From the NCBI RefSeq assembly GCF_963691685.1, contig NZ_OY829290.1, positions 248,001 through 312,000 on the forward strand: DNA of 64,000 nt, in the 5' to 3' direction. Each line of letters begins with the position of its first letter. The first letter of the stretch is position 1. The DNA comes from Thalassovita sp. Its GTDB lineage: Bacteria; Pseudomonadota; Alphaproteobacteria; Rhodobacterales; Rhodobacteraceae. This document shows positions 9,968 through 17,649 of the stretch, piece by piece. The notes under the pieces were generated by a model. That model was given only the letters and a program-made list of their open reading frames with translations, did no database searches and was not told where the DNA came from. The position numbers were made by a program, and so were the translations under genes.

Positions 9968-10882
9968 ATGATCCGTGTACTTGGTTTCGTTGCCCTCGGG
10001 CTTTCTGTGTTTGCCACCCAATCCATTGCGGAAGGGCGGACGCAGATCGGCTATGGCCGCCTCATCCAGAATGATTTTATTGGCGACGGACAAGACCGCT
10101 GGCGTACAGGGTCGGTGGCTTCCAGCCGTGTCTGGGGCCCGGAAGGCCAAGTCGGCTTGCCCCAGTCCTTTGGTGAGCTGCTGGAATTTCGCATCAACGC
10201 CGAGATCATTGCGCCGGATAATCTGGTAACGCCTGCCGCTGGTGATCGCCCCTATGCGGGCAGCCTCTCTTTTGGTTTGCACACGCATTATGAGCGCAGC
10301 AACATCGAATATGCCGTTGGTCTGGATATGGTCCTGACGGGTGAGATGACCTTGCTGGGTGACTTCCAGGGCGCGCTGCATGATCTGCTGGGCGTCGATA
10401 AAGCGTCCGACAGCACACTTGCCTCGCAGATTGACAACGCGGTGCACCCGACTGCTGTGATCGAGGTGGGGCGTACGTTTTCGATTGGGGAGCAGGTTGA
10501 GCTGCGCCCCTTTGTTGAGGCGCGCGCCGGGGTGGAAACCATGTTGCGAGCTGGCGCGGACATTAGTTTTGGCCGGGTCGGCTCGGACGAGCTGCAGGTG
10601 CGTGATCCGGTCAGTGGCCAGCGCTACCGGGTGATTCAGAACCCTGAAGAGGGATTCAGCTTTGTGGTCGGTGGGGATATCGCCAAGGTGCGTGACTCCG
10701 CCTATCTGCCCGAGGCAGACGGTTACACTGTGACCGATACCCGCAGCCGCCTACGCGCCGGGGTTCATTGGCAGGGTGAAACCACCAATATCTTCTACGG
10801 TGTGACCTGGTTGGGCGAAGAGTTCGAAGGCCAGGATGAAGGGCAGGTCGTTGGTTCCCTTCGGTTGAACCTAAACTTCTGA
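9968..10882 (+). CDS. LpxR-like outer-membrane lipid A deacylase family protein (DUF2219)
   Basis: The 304-residue protein begins with a signal peptide ending near residue 21. The mature part shows LpxR-family marks: QNDFIGDGQDRWRTG with Asn35 and Asp36, DRPYAGSL, a His138 in an ALHDLLG segment, and an aromatic C-terminus ending in Phe typical of outer-membrane barrels. LpxR removes the 3'-acyloxyacyl group from lipid A in the outer membrane; Asn, Asp and His residues of this kind are catalytic in the studied enzyme. The start at 9968 has AAAGG upstream and gives a clean signal peptide. Deacylase activity here is inferred from the family. Confidence 0.75.
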   Translation: MIRVLGFVALGLSVFATQSIAEGRTQIGYGRLIQNDFIGDGQDRWRTGSVASSRVWGPEGQVGLPQSFGELLEFRINAEIIAPDNLVTPAAGDRPYAGSLSFGLHTHYERSNIEYAVGLDMVLTGEMTLLGDFQGALHDLLGVDKASDSTLASQIDNAVHPTAVIEVGRTFSIGEQVELRPFVEARAGVETMLRAGADISFGRVGSDELQVRDPVSGQRYRVIQNPEEGFSFVVGGDIAKVRDSAYLPEADGYTVTDTRSRLRAGVHWQGETTNIFYGVTWLGEEFEGQDEGQVVGSLRLNLNF

Positions 10883-11062
10883 TTCTACATTCAGAGTAGA
10901 GTATCTGCGGCGCGCCCCTGGGCGCGCTGTTGCGTTTCGGCCTTAGTTCTCTCGAAATGATGTGTCGAATTCTTGACGGGGCTTTGCAGTAAGGCCCGGC
11001 TCTGCTATTCCTCGGAAAAACAAAATATAAAATAACTATAAAAACGTAGGCAGGAAACGAGC

Positions 11063-12127
11063 ATGGGAACGGGCTTTCGCGGCACGTTCGTCATCTCCTG
11101 GACACAAACGAAGGTGGACGGCATTGGGGCCGCTCCATTGCATGCGCTGGACGTCGGGACCGCTTGGTCTTGGTCAGGCGATGCGGTGCGAGTGGATGGG
11201 CCGAGTGGACTTTTGCGTTTGGACCAGGCGGATGGCGAGGCCAATTTGCGTCGTAGCGCGGCGCGGATGGTGCGCCGCCTTGTCGGGGCAGCGCAGCAAA
11301 ACCGAACCGACCTCGCCGGGATCGAGGTCGATGACCCCCTGATGGACAGCAATATCGTGGTGACCGATGGCACCGCGACCTACACTCTGACGCTGATTGA
11401 GGTCGGGGCGGGGGCGCAGCCCCTGTTGATGTTCCTGGGCGCGATGCCGCCAAAGGGACGCGACCTGTGGGTGGTGCATCACACGCTGGATGCGATGCAG
11501 GACAACCACATCACCGACAGCAGCGGCGGGGTGATCTGCTTTACCCCCGGCACCCGGATTGAGACGCCCCAGGGCGCCCGGCTGGTGCAGGACCTGCGTG
11601 AGGGGGATCTGGTTCAGACTAAGGATAATGGCGCCCAAGAGGTGCTGTGGATCGGCTCGCGCCGGATGACCGGTGCGCGGCTTTTCGCGATGCCCAAGCT
11701 GCGTCCGATTCGGATCAGTGCAGGCGCGCTGGGGGTGCATCGCCCGGATCAGGAGTTGCTGGTCTCGCCCAGTCACCGGATGCTGGTCCGTGGTCAGGTG
11801 GCCCGTGCGCTGTTCAACACGCCCGAGGTGTTGGTGGCCGCAAGCGACCTGATCGATGGCAAACGGGTGCGTATCGACAGCCAGCTGAAAGAGGTGACCT
11901 ATATCCACCTGCTCTTGTCAGATCATCAGATCCTCTGGGCCAATGGGGTTGAAACCGAAAGCTTCCACCCCTCAAACGCGGCGCTGTCGACTCTGGATGA
12001 CACCGACCGTATGCGGCTTCTGGCGCAATATCCTGAGATTGAGGCCGACCCGCAGAGCTATGGCGGTTACGCACGGCGGAACCTGTCAAAGTCTGAGGCC
12101 GCGATCTTTATGCATGAAGCGGCCTGA
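11063..12127 (+). CDS. Hint (Hedgehog/intein) domain protein
   Basis: The 354-residue protein has an N-terminal region of about 155 residues of unclear fold. A Hint domain follows, opening with the nucleophile Cys159 in VICFTPGTRIETPQG and continuing with QDLREGDLVQT and SPSHRMLVRG motifs. Hint domains cleave or rearrange the peptide bond before the cysteine. Such proteins are common in roseobacters and are often exported. No classical signal peptide is seen. AGGAAACGAG precedes the ATG. The intergenic region on its 5' side (10883-11062) holds only a GC hairpin near 10910-10928. It stands alone between the LpxR-like gene and rpsD; its substrate is unknown. Confidence 0.85.
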   Translation: MGTGFRGTFVISWTQTKVDGIGAAPLHALDVGTAWSWSGDAVRVDGPSGLLRLDQADGEANLRRSAARMVRRLVGAAQQNRTDLAGIEVDDPLMDSNIVVTDGTATYTLTLIEVGAGAQPLLMFLGAMPPKGRDLWVVHHTLDAMQDNHITDSSGGVICFTPGTRIETPQGARLVQDLREGDLVQTKDNGAQEVLWIGSRRMTGARLFAMPKLRPIRISAGALGVHRPDQELLVSPSHRMLVRGQVARALFNTPEVLVAASDLIDGKRVRIDSQLKEVTYIHLLLSDHQILWANGVETESFHPSNAALSTLDDTDRMRLLAQYPEIEADPQSYGGYARRNLSKSEAAIFMHEAA

Positions 12128-12174
12128 TAGGGCCGTTTCCCCCAAGTTTTCTTGAAAAACAGCGCTGGGCTGCG

Positions 12175-12202
12175 TTGACTCTCCGTTGATCGGCAGTATA
12201 AG
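12175..12202 (+). promoter_or_regulatory. Sigma-70-type promoter of rpsD
   Basis: TTGACT (12175-12180) and TATAAG (12197-12202) are separated by 16 bases, a near-consensus housekeeping promoter. It would start a leader of about 105 bases before rpsD. Confidence 0.7.
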
Positions 12203-12208
12203 CGCCAC

Positions 12209-12317
12209 TTCATTGGTGTTGGTGGCCCCCGCAAGGGGATTCCTGTCATGTCGCAAGACAAGAGGACAACGCCCTTCATAGCTGCCCCCGGGCAGCGTTC
12301 CGAGAAGGAGATCAGCC
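12209..12317 (+). promoter_or_regulatory. Structured 5' leader of rpsD
   Basis: The predicted untranslated leader contains three small hairpins: CCCC/GGGG near 12226-12239, TGTC-GCAA-GACA at 12249-12260, and GCTGCCC/GGGCAGC at 12281-12296. A strong AGAAGGAG ribosome binding site follows. S4 is a translational repressor of its own operon in several bacteria, so autoregulation here is plausible but unproven. Confidence 0.4.
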
Positions 12318-12938
12318 GTGACTAAACGTACGTCTGCCAAGTATAAAATTGACCGCCGCATGGGCGAAAACATCTGGGGTCGCCCCAAGTCGCCGGTAAA
12401 CCGTCGCGAATACGGCCCCGGCCAGCACGGCCAGCGCCGCAAAGGCAAACTGTCCGACTTCGGTATCCAGCTGCGCGCCAAACAGAAGCTGAAAGGCTAC
12501 TACGGCGACCTGACCGAGAAACAGTTCCGTCGCATCTACGGCGAAGCCGAGCGTGTTAAAGGCGATACCGGTGAAAACCTGATCGGTCTGCTGGAGCGTC
12601 GTCTGGACGCCGTTGTGTACCGCGCCAAATTCGTGCCGACCGTGTTTGCTGCACGTCAGTTCGTAAACCACGGCCACGTTCTGGTGAACGGCAAGCGCGT
12701 GAACATCCCGTCCTACCGCGTTAAAGAAGGCGACGTGATCGAAGTACGTGATCGTTCCAAGCAAATGGTTGCCCTGCTGGAAGCCGTTGCTCTGCCTGAG
12801 CGTGACGTTCCAGATTACATCGAAGCCGACCACTCGAAAATGACCGCAACCTTCGTACGCACCCCCGGCCTGTCCGACGTGCCGTACCCGGTTGTTATGG
12901 AACCGAACCTGGTGGTTGAATTCTACGCGAAGAACTAA
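12318..12938 (+). CDS. rpsD: 30S ribosomal protein S4
   Basis: S4 binds 16S rRNA early in assembly of the small subunit and nucleates the body of the 30S particle. The 206-residue protein has the normal length. The N-terminal RNA-binding part includes GPGQHGQRRKGKLSDFG, and the S4 RNA-binding domain lies around residues 95-160 (RLDAVVYRAKF, VNHGHVLVNGKRVNIPSY). The start is GTG at 12318 with AGAAGGAG eight bases upstream. Codon choice is strongly biased, as expected for a highly expressed gene. It is monocistronic, between its own promoter and a terminator. Confidence 0.98.
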   Translation: MTKRTSAKYKIDRRMGENIWGRPKSPVNRREYGPGQHGQRRKGKLSDFGIQLRAKQKLKGYYGDLTEKQFRRIYGEAERVKGDTGENLIGLLERRLDAVVYRAKFVPTVFAARQFVNHGHVLVNGKRVNIPSYRVKEGDVIEVRDRSKQMVALLEAVALPERDVPDYIEADHSKMTATFVRTPGLSDVPYPVVMEPNLVVEFYAKN

Positions 12939-12970
12939 TCTTCGCCGATCCACTTCGGAAGTTTTCGGAA

Positions 12971-12998
12971 AACCCGCCCTTTGTGGCGGGTTTTTCTT
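12971..12998 (+). terminator. Rho-independent terminator of rpsD
   Basis: AACCCGCC (12971-12978) pairs with GGCGGGTT (12985-12992) and is followed by a T-rich tail. Confidence 0.9.
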
Positions 12999-13109
12999 TG
13001 TTTGTCATAGTATTGCGGCAATTCGATATTTGGTTGAATGTGGCCCTATTGAAAAGCTCATAGTTGCTTCCCATATTGATTGTATACAAAGGTATTCAGA
13101 GGAGGATCC

Positions 13110-13841
13110 GTGCTCGATTTGTTTTTGACACCGGAAATGGCGCCCTTTGCTGTTTCCCTTGGTTTGCTGCTTGGCCTGTTTGTTCTGGAACTTGTATTCC
13201 TGTTGCTGGGCGGCTCGCTGATCACGTCAGAGGCGCCGGACGCGGACCTGTCTTTGCCAGATGCGCCGGATCTTGCAGATTTTGATCTGCCGGAGTTGAG
13301 TGCGGATGGTGTTGATCTTGCGGAATACGATATCGCGGATCTGGGCGATGTTTCGACCGAGGTTGAAGCAGTAGCGCCGGGTTCGGCTGGCCCCCTTGGG
13401 TGGCTGGGTATCGGCAAGGCCCCGTTCATTGTCTGGCTGGCAACCTTCCTGTTGGCGTTTGGCCTGAGTGGTGCGGCGTTGCAGATTGCAGCCCTGCGCG
13501 GGTTCGGGGCGTTGATGCCAGCCCTCGGTGCCGGGGTTCTGGCCCTGCCAGCCGGGGCACTTTTTGCCCGTACTTTCGCGGCAGGATTTGCCCGGCTTGT
13601 GCCGCAAAGCGAAAGCACGGCCCTGTCCGAACGCAGCCTGGGGCGCCGTCGTGGGGTAGTGTCACAGGGCACCGCCAAACAGGGCAATCCTGCGCAGGTT
13701 CGGGTGCTGGATGGGCACGGGAACTTTCACTACCTGCGTGCTGAACCTTTGGAGAAAGACGCGGAGATCGCACAGGGCACCGAAGTGCTGGTGCTGCGAA
13801 ATCTGCGCGATGGCGGCTATCGCATTCTGCCGCTCAGCTGA
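13110..13841 (+). CDS. YqiJ-like membrane protein with C-terminal OB fold, flotillin partner
   Basis: The 243-residue protein has a membrane segment near residues 9-32, an acidic stretch (about 40-75), two further hydrophobic segments (about 100-160) and a soluble C-terminus with beta strands resembling the OB fold of YqiJ/NfeD-type proteins. The GTG start at 13110 is chosen because AGGAGG stands five bases upstream; an in-frame ATG at 13080 has no such signal. It lies 51 bases before a flotillin gene, the usual yqiJ-yqiK order. In the family this partner anchors or organises the flotillin at membrane microdomains. Confidence 0.78.
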   Translation: MLDLFLTPEMAPFAVSLGLLLGLFVLELVFLLLGGSLITSEAPDADLSLPDAPDLADFDLPELSADGVDLAEYDIADLGDVSTEVEAVAPGSAGPLGWLGIGKAPFIVWLATFLLAFGLSGAALQIAALRGFGALMPALGAGVLALPAGALFARTFAAGFARLVPQSESTALSERSLGRRRGVVSQGTAKQGNPAQVRVLDGHGNFHYLRAEPLEKDAEIAQGTEVLVLRNLRDGGYRILPLS

Positions 13842-13892
13842 CGGGCCCTCCCGCCCGCAGACCATTCATAACTACTTACATTTGGAGGAAAA

Positions 13893-15539
13893 ATGGAACT
13901 TCAATTCCTTATTTTTGTCGTGGGCTTCTCTCTGGTTGCTCTGGTTTTCATCGGGATGGTGTTGAACCGTCTCTACAAGCGCGCCACGCGCGAGGTCAGC
14001 CTTGTGAAAACAGGGGCCGGCGGGAAAAAAGTGATCATGGACGGCGGTATTTTTGTGATCCCGCTGGTGCATGAGGTGCGCCCGGTCAACATGAAGACCC
14101 TGCGCCTGGAAGTGCAGCGCAGCGATGATGGCGCATTGATCACCAAAGACCGGATGCGTGTGGATGTTGGCGTCGAATTCTACGTCTCGGTCAACGCGAC
14201 GGATGAAGGCATAAGCCGCGCGGCTCAGACTCTGGGCGATCGCACATTTGACGTCGAACAACTGCGTGAGATGATAGAAGGTAAGCTGGTCGATGGTCTG
14301 CGCTCGGTTGCGGCCCGCATGACCATGGATGAGCTGCACGAAAACCGCGCCGAGTTTGTGCAAGAGGTGCAAAATGCCGTGTCCGAGGATCTGTTGAAAA
14401 ACGGGTTGGAGCTTGAGGCGGTTTCGCTGACAGCCTTGGACCAAACACCGTTTGAAGCGCTGGACGAAAACAACGCCTTTAACGCGGTTGGTATGCGTAA
14501 GCTGGCCGAAGTCATCGCAAACTCGAAGAAAGAGCGTGCTGAAATTGATGCTGAGGCGAATGTTGCCGTCCGTCGCGCTGCAATGGAGGCGGAGCGCCAG
14601 CGCCTGCTGATCGAACAGGATGAAAAGGCCGCGCAGATCAAGCAAGAGCAGGAAGTCGCCACGCTGCAAGCTGCGCAGGAGGCTGAGGTTGCGGCCCGTC
14701 GCGAAGATGCACAGCGCGAAAGCGAAGCGGCCCGGATCAAGCGGGAAGAGGCAATCCGTTCGGCGGAAATCCTGAAAGAAAAAGAGCTGGAGGTCGCGGA
14801 ACAAGAGCGCCGCATCATCATTGCCAAGAAGTCCGAGGAGGAAAGCCAGGCTCGTGCCTCAGCCGACCAAGCGCGCGCCGAAGCGACCCGTGCGGCAGAA
14901 CAGGTGGAAACCACCCGGACCGTGGCGCAGGCTGAGCGTGAAAAGCAGATCGCTCTGATTGAGGCGCAGCGTGAAGCAGAACGGGAGGCGACCCGCGTGC
15001 GCCTGTCTGCTAAGGCTGAGAAAGAGGCCGCGCAGGACCGTGCCGAAGCACGCCGTGAAGAAGCCAAAGCCGAAGCGGATGCGCTGACCATCAAGGCAGA
15101 AGCGAAGAAGGCTGACATGCTGGCCGAAGCCGAAGGTCGCCGCGCCATTGTGGATGCCGAAAACTCCATCTCGGCTGAGATTGTCTCGATGAAGGTGGAT
15201 CTGGCCCGTCTGGAGGCCCTGCCGGGCATCGTGGCCGAAATGGTCAAACCGGCGGAGAAGATCGATTCGATCAAGATCCATCAGGTTGGCGGCGTTTTTG
15301 GCGGCGGCGCAACTGGGCCGGGTGAAGGCGCGGCAGGCGACAAGCCGGTGGTCAATCAGGCGCTTGATTCGATCATGGGCATGGCCGTTCAGATGCCTGC
15401 GCTGAAAGCCTTGGGGGAAGAACTGGGCGTCTCAATGGAAGATGGCGTCGCCGGGTTGGTCGAAGGCGCTGTGAAGGCCCCAAAGGCAAATCCAAAGCCG
15501 AAACAAGAGGTTCTGCCTGAAGAACACGCGGCCGAATAA
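13893..15539 (+). CDS. Flotillin family protein (YqiK-like)
   Basis: The 548-residue protein has an N-terminal membrane segment (residues 3-25) and an SPFH/PHB domain at about 30-200. A long alanine- and glutamate-rich coiled coil follows (about 205-425), then a glycine-containing C-terminal tail. Flotillins oligomerise on the inner membrane and organise protein and lipid microdomains. GGAGG precedes the ATG. The gene follows the YqiJ-like partner and ends at a strong terminator. The long coiled coil also produces spurious open frames on the other strand. Confidence 0.92.
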   Translation: MELQFLIFVVGFSLVALVFIGMVLNRLYKRATREVSLVKTGAGGKKVIMDGGIFVIPLVHEVRPVNMKTLRLEVQRSDDGALITKDRMRVDVGVEFYVSVNATDEGISRAAQTLGDRTFDVEQLREMIEGKLVDGLRSVAARMTMDELHENRAEFVQEVQNAVSEDLLKNGLELEAVSLTALDQTPFEALDENNAFNAVGMRKLAEVIANSKKERAEIDAEANVAVRRAAMEAERQRLLIEQDEKAAQIKQEQEVATLQAAQEAEVAARREDAQRESEAARIKREEAIRSAEILKEKELEVAEQERRIIIAKKSEEESQARASADQARAEATRAAEQVETTRTVAQAEREKQIALIEAQREAEREATRVRLSAKAEKEAAQDRAEARREEAKAEADALTIKAEAKKADMLAEAEGRRAIVDAENSISAEIVSMKVDLARLEALPGIVAEMVKPAEKIDSIKIHQVGGVFGGGATGPGEGAAGDKPVVNQALDSIMGMAVQMPALKALGEELGVSMEDGVAGLVEGAVKAPKANPKPKQEVLPEEHAAE

Positions 15540-15552
15540 TCTGAGGCCACAG

Positions 15553-15580
15553 AAACCCGCCTTTCGAGGCGGGTTTTTCT
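15553..15580. terminator. Terminator between the flotillin gene and the Lrp gene
   Basis: AAACCCGCC (15553-15561) pairs with GGCGGGTTT (15568-15576) around a six-base loop, with a T tract downstream. The A run on the other side may let it serve the convergent Lrp gene too. Confidence 0.9.
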
Positions 15581-15590
15581 TTGTCTAAGC

Positions 15591-16040
15591 CTAGAGCGGC
15601 AGCGGGCGGCCTTCGGCGATGGCCTCCATCGCGAAATATGAGGTGACCGAGTCGAGATCGACACCTTCGATCAGACGGCGGTAGACGGCGTCATAGCTGG
15701 CCATGTCTTCGGTCACGACCTTCAGCTGATAGTCATAGTCGCCGCTGATACGGTGGAAATCGACGATTTCAGGGATGGTCAGCACGTGGCGGCGGAACTC
15801 ATCCAGCCATTTTGCCGAATGGTGCCGGGTGCGCAGCAGTACAAAGACCACTAGGTCCAGCCCCAGCTTCTGCCGGTCAATCCGGGCCGTGGATCCCTGC
15901 AGAACACCATTTTCGTTAAGCGCCTTCAGCCGCCGCCAGCAGGCATTTTGTGACAGGCCCACACGTTCTGCCAGTTCCCGCTGCGACAGGGCGCCATCCT
16001 GTTGCAATGCGGCGAGGAGGCGTTTGTCAATTTGATCCAT
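15591..16040 (-). CDS. Lrp/AsnC family transcriptional regulator
   Basis: The 149-residue protein has an N-terminal helix-turn-helix (LSQRELAERVGLSQNACWRRL, about residues 18-38) and a RAM ligand domain. The ATG at 16040 begins MDQIDKRLLAAL, a standard Lrp start. It is divergent from a class-V aminotransferase gene with 117 bases between them, and that region contains inverted repeats. The likely role is control of the aminotransferase and of itself in response to an amino acid, inferred from position. Confidence 0.9.
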   Translation of the reverse strand: MDQIDKRLLAALQQDGALSQRELAERVGLSQNACWRRLKALNENGVLQGSTARIDRQKLGLDLVVFVLLRTRHHSAKWLDEFRRHVLTIPEIVDFHRISGDYDYQLKVVTEDMASYDAVYRRLIEGVDLDSVTSYFAMEAIAEGRPLPL

Positions 16041-16050
16041 AATTCCCTCC

Positions 16051-16126
16051 GTGAGCGATCAAATGACAACATATCAGCGCTAACAGCGTAAAGATAGGGG
16101 AGGTTTCCTCAGTATCATTCGCTCAC
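16051..16126. promoter_or_regulatory. Inverted repeats in the Lrp/aminotransferase divergent promoter
   Basis: GTGAGCGA (16051-16058) and TCGCTCAC (16119-16126) are perfect inverted copies 60 bases apart. Between them a dyad GATA...GAGG-TTT-CCTC...TATC lies at about 16093-16116. The layout suits binding of a multimeric Lrp-type protein at two sites with looping. Confidence 0.45.
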
Positions 16127-16157
16127 ACTGGCAGGACAATAATAAAGGGCCTCCGTT

Positions 16158-17588
16158 ATGACACTCAGCTTGTTCCGTCAGATGATCGAAACCGCCAAAG
16201 AAGATGGAAGCCTGTATAAGGGCGTCATCGGTGAGGGCACGATGATCCCTGGGCTTTATGGTGATGTGTCCCTGACCTACGCCGATTACGTTGCCTCAGG
16301 CCGGGCGATGCGGCAGGTCGAAACCTATGTGCAGGAACACGTCCTGCCCTTTTATGCCAACAGCCACACGGAAAGTTCCTTCACCGGGGCGCATATGACG
16401 GCGCTGCGCAATGCGGCGCGGGCGGAAATCGGCCAGATCTGCGGCGCCGGTCCACAGGATGCGGTGATTTTTGCGGGCTCCGGGGCAACGGCCGGGATCA
16501 ACCGGTTGATTGCCCTCTTTGGGGTTGCTGAGGCGCAGGATCCGGTGGTGCTGATCGGTCCTTATGAACATCACTCAAACATCCTGCCCTGGCGTGAAAC
16601 CAAGGCGCGGATCATTGAGATCCCCGAGGCGGAAACCGGTGGCCCCTGCATGGCGATGCTGGAACAGGTGCTGGTTGAGGTGAAGGACAGCGATCTGGTG
16701 ATCGGCAGCTTTTCCGCCGCCTCGAACGTGACGGGTATCGTGACCGATACGGCGGCGGTCACCCGCTTGCTGAAATCCCACGGCGCCCTGTCGGCTTGGG
16801 ACTATGCCGGTGGTGGCCCTTACCTGCCGATCGATATGATGTCGGGCACCGATGCCCAGAAAGATGCCATTGTGGTCAGCCCGCACAAGTTCCCCGGTGG
16901 ACCAGGGGCGTCGGGCCTGCTGATCGTCAATAAGGACGCCGTCACCACACAGAAACCCAGCTGGCCGGGCGGGGGCACCGTGACCTACGTGTCCTCGTGG
17001 GGGCATGACTATTCGCAGAACCTTGAGGCGCGCGAAGAGGCGGGCACGCCAAACATTATCGGTGACATCCGCGCGGCGCTGGCCTTCATCGTAAAAGACG
17101 TGATCGGCACCGAGGAAATCGCCTGTCGTGAGGCGCGTTATGCGGCCATCGGGCTGGAAGGTTGGAAGGACAACCCCCGTATTCAGCTTCTGGGCTCGCA
17201 GGTTGAACATCGGCTGCCGATCTTTTCCTTCCTTGTGCGGGACGATCAGATGGCGGTCGTTAGCCCGCTGCTTTTCACCATGATGCTCAGCGATATTCAC
17301 GGCGTGCAGGTGCGCGGCGGCTGCTCCTGCGCCGGGCCTTATGGCCATCGTTTGCTGGGGATTGGCGAAGAAATGTCACATCAGATGCGCGATAGCATCC
17401 GGGCGGGGGACACCCGTGAGAAACCGGGCTGGGTGCGGTTGAACTTCTCCTACATGATGGATGAAGAGACCGTGCACCGCATCGTGAAGGCAGTAAATGA
17501 CCTTAGTCTGGGGCTGGGCGATCACATCGGCCACTACCGTATTGATGCACAAACGGGACAGCCTTCGCGTGTTGTGAAGGCCGCGTGA
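16158..17588 (+). CDS. Class-V aminotransferase, cysteine desulfurase-like
   Basis: The 476-residue protein is a PLP enzyme of the class-V fold. The PLP lysine is in SPHKFPGGPGASGLL (about residue 245). A cysteine-rich RGGCSCAGPYGH motif near residue 390 resembles the active-site loop of cysteine desulfurases, and YEHHSNILPWRE is a typical SufS/CsdA-like segment. Whether it desulfurates cysteine or acts on another amino acid is open; the length exceeds that of ordinary SufS. No Fe-S assembly genes are nearby. The divergent Lrp gene is its probable regulator, which favours an amino-acid catabolic role. Confidence 0.8.
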   Translation: MTLSLFRQMIETAKEDGSLYKGVIGEGTMIPGLYGDVSLTYADYVASGRAMRQVETYVQEHVLPFYANSHTESSFTGAHMTALRNAARAEIGQICGAGPQDAVIFAGSGATAGINRLIALFGVAEAQDPVVLIGPYEHHSNILPWRETKARIIEIPEAETGGPCMAMLEQVLVEVKDSDLVIGSFSAASNVTGIVTDTAAVTRLLKSHGALSAWDYAGGGPYLPIDMMSGTDAQKDAIVVSPHKFPGGPGASGLLIVNKDAVTTQKPSWPGGGTVTYVSSWGHDYSQNLEAREEAGTPNIIGDIRAALAFIVKDVIGTEEIACREARYAAIGLEGWKDNPRIQLLGSQVEHRLPIFSFLVRDDQMAVVSPLLFTMMLSDIHGVQVRGGCSCAGPYGHRLLGIGEEMSHQMRDSIRAGDTREKPGWVRLNFSYMMDEETVHRIVKAVNDLSLGLGDHIGHYRIDAQTGQPSRVVKAA

Positions 17589-17649
17589 TCTTGTCGCTTT
17601 TCCTCTTGCAGGGGGGGCGGTATTAGGGGGGCGACGAAGGAGCCCCGTT

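Noticed and set aside
12312..12953. Minus-strand frame opposite rpsD
   Set aside because: It mirrors rpsD exactly and has no ribosome binding site or family features.
14225..15281. Serine/alanine/arginine-rich frame opposite the flotillin coiled coil
   Set aside because: The repetitive composition is the complement of Ala/Glu codons, not a protein.
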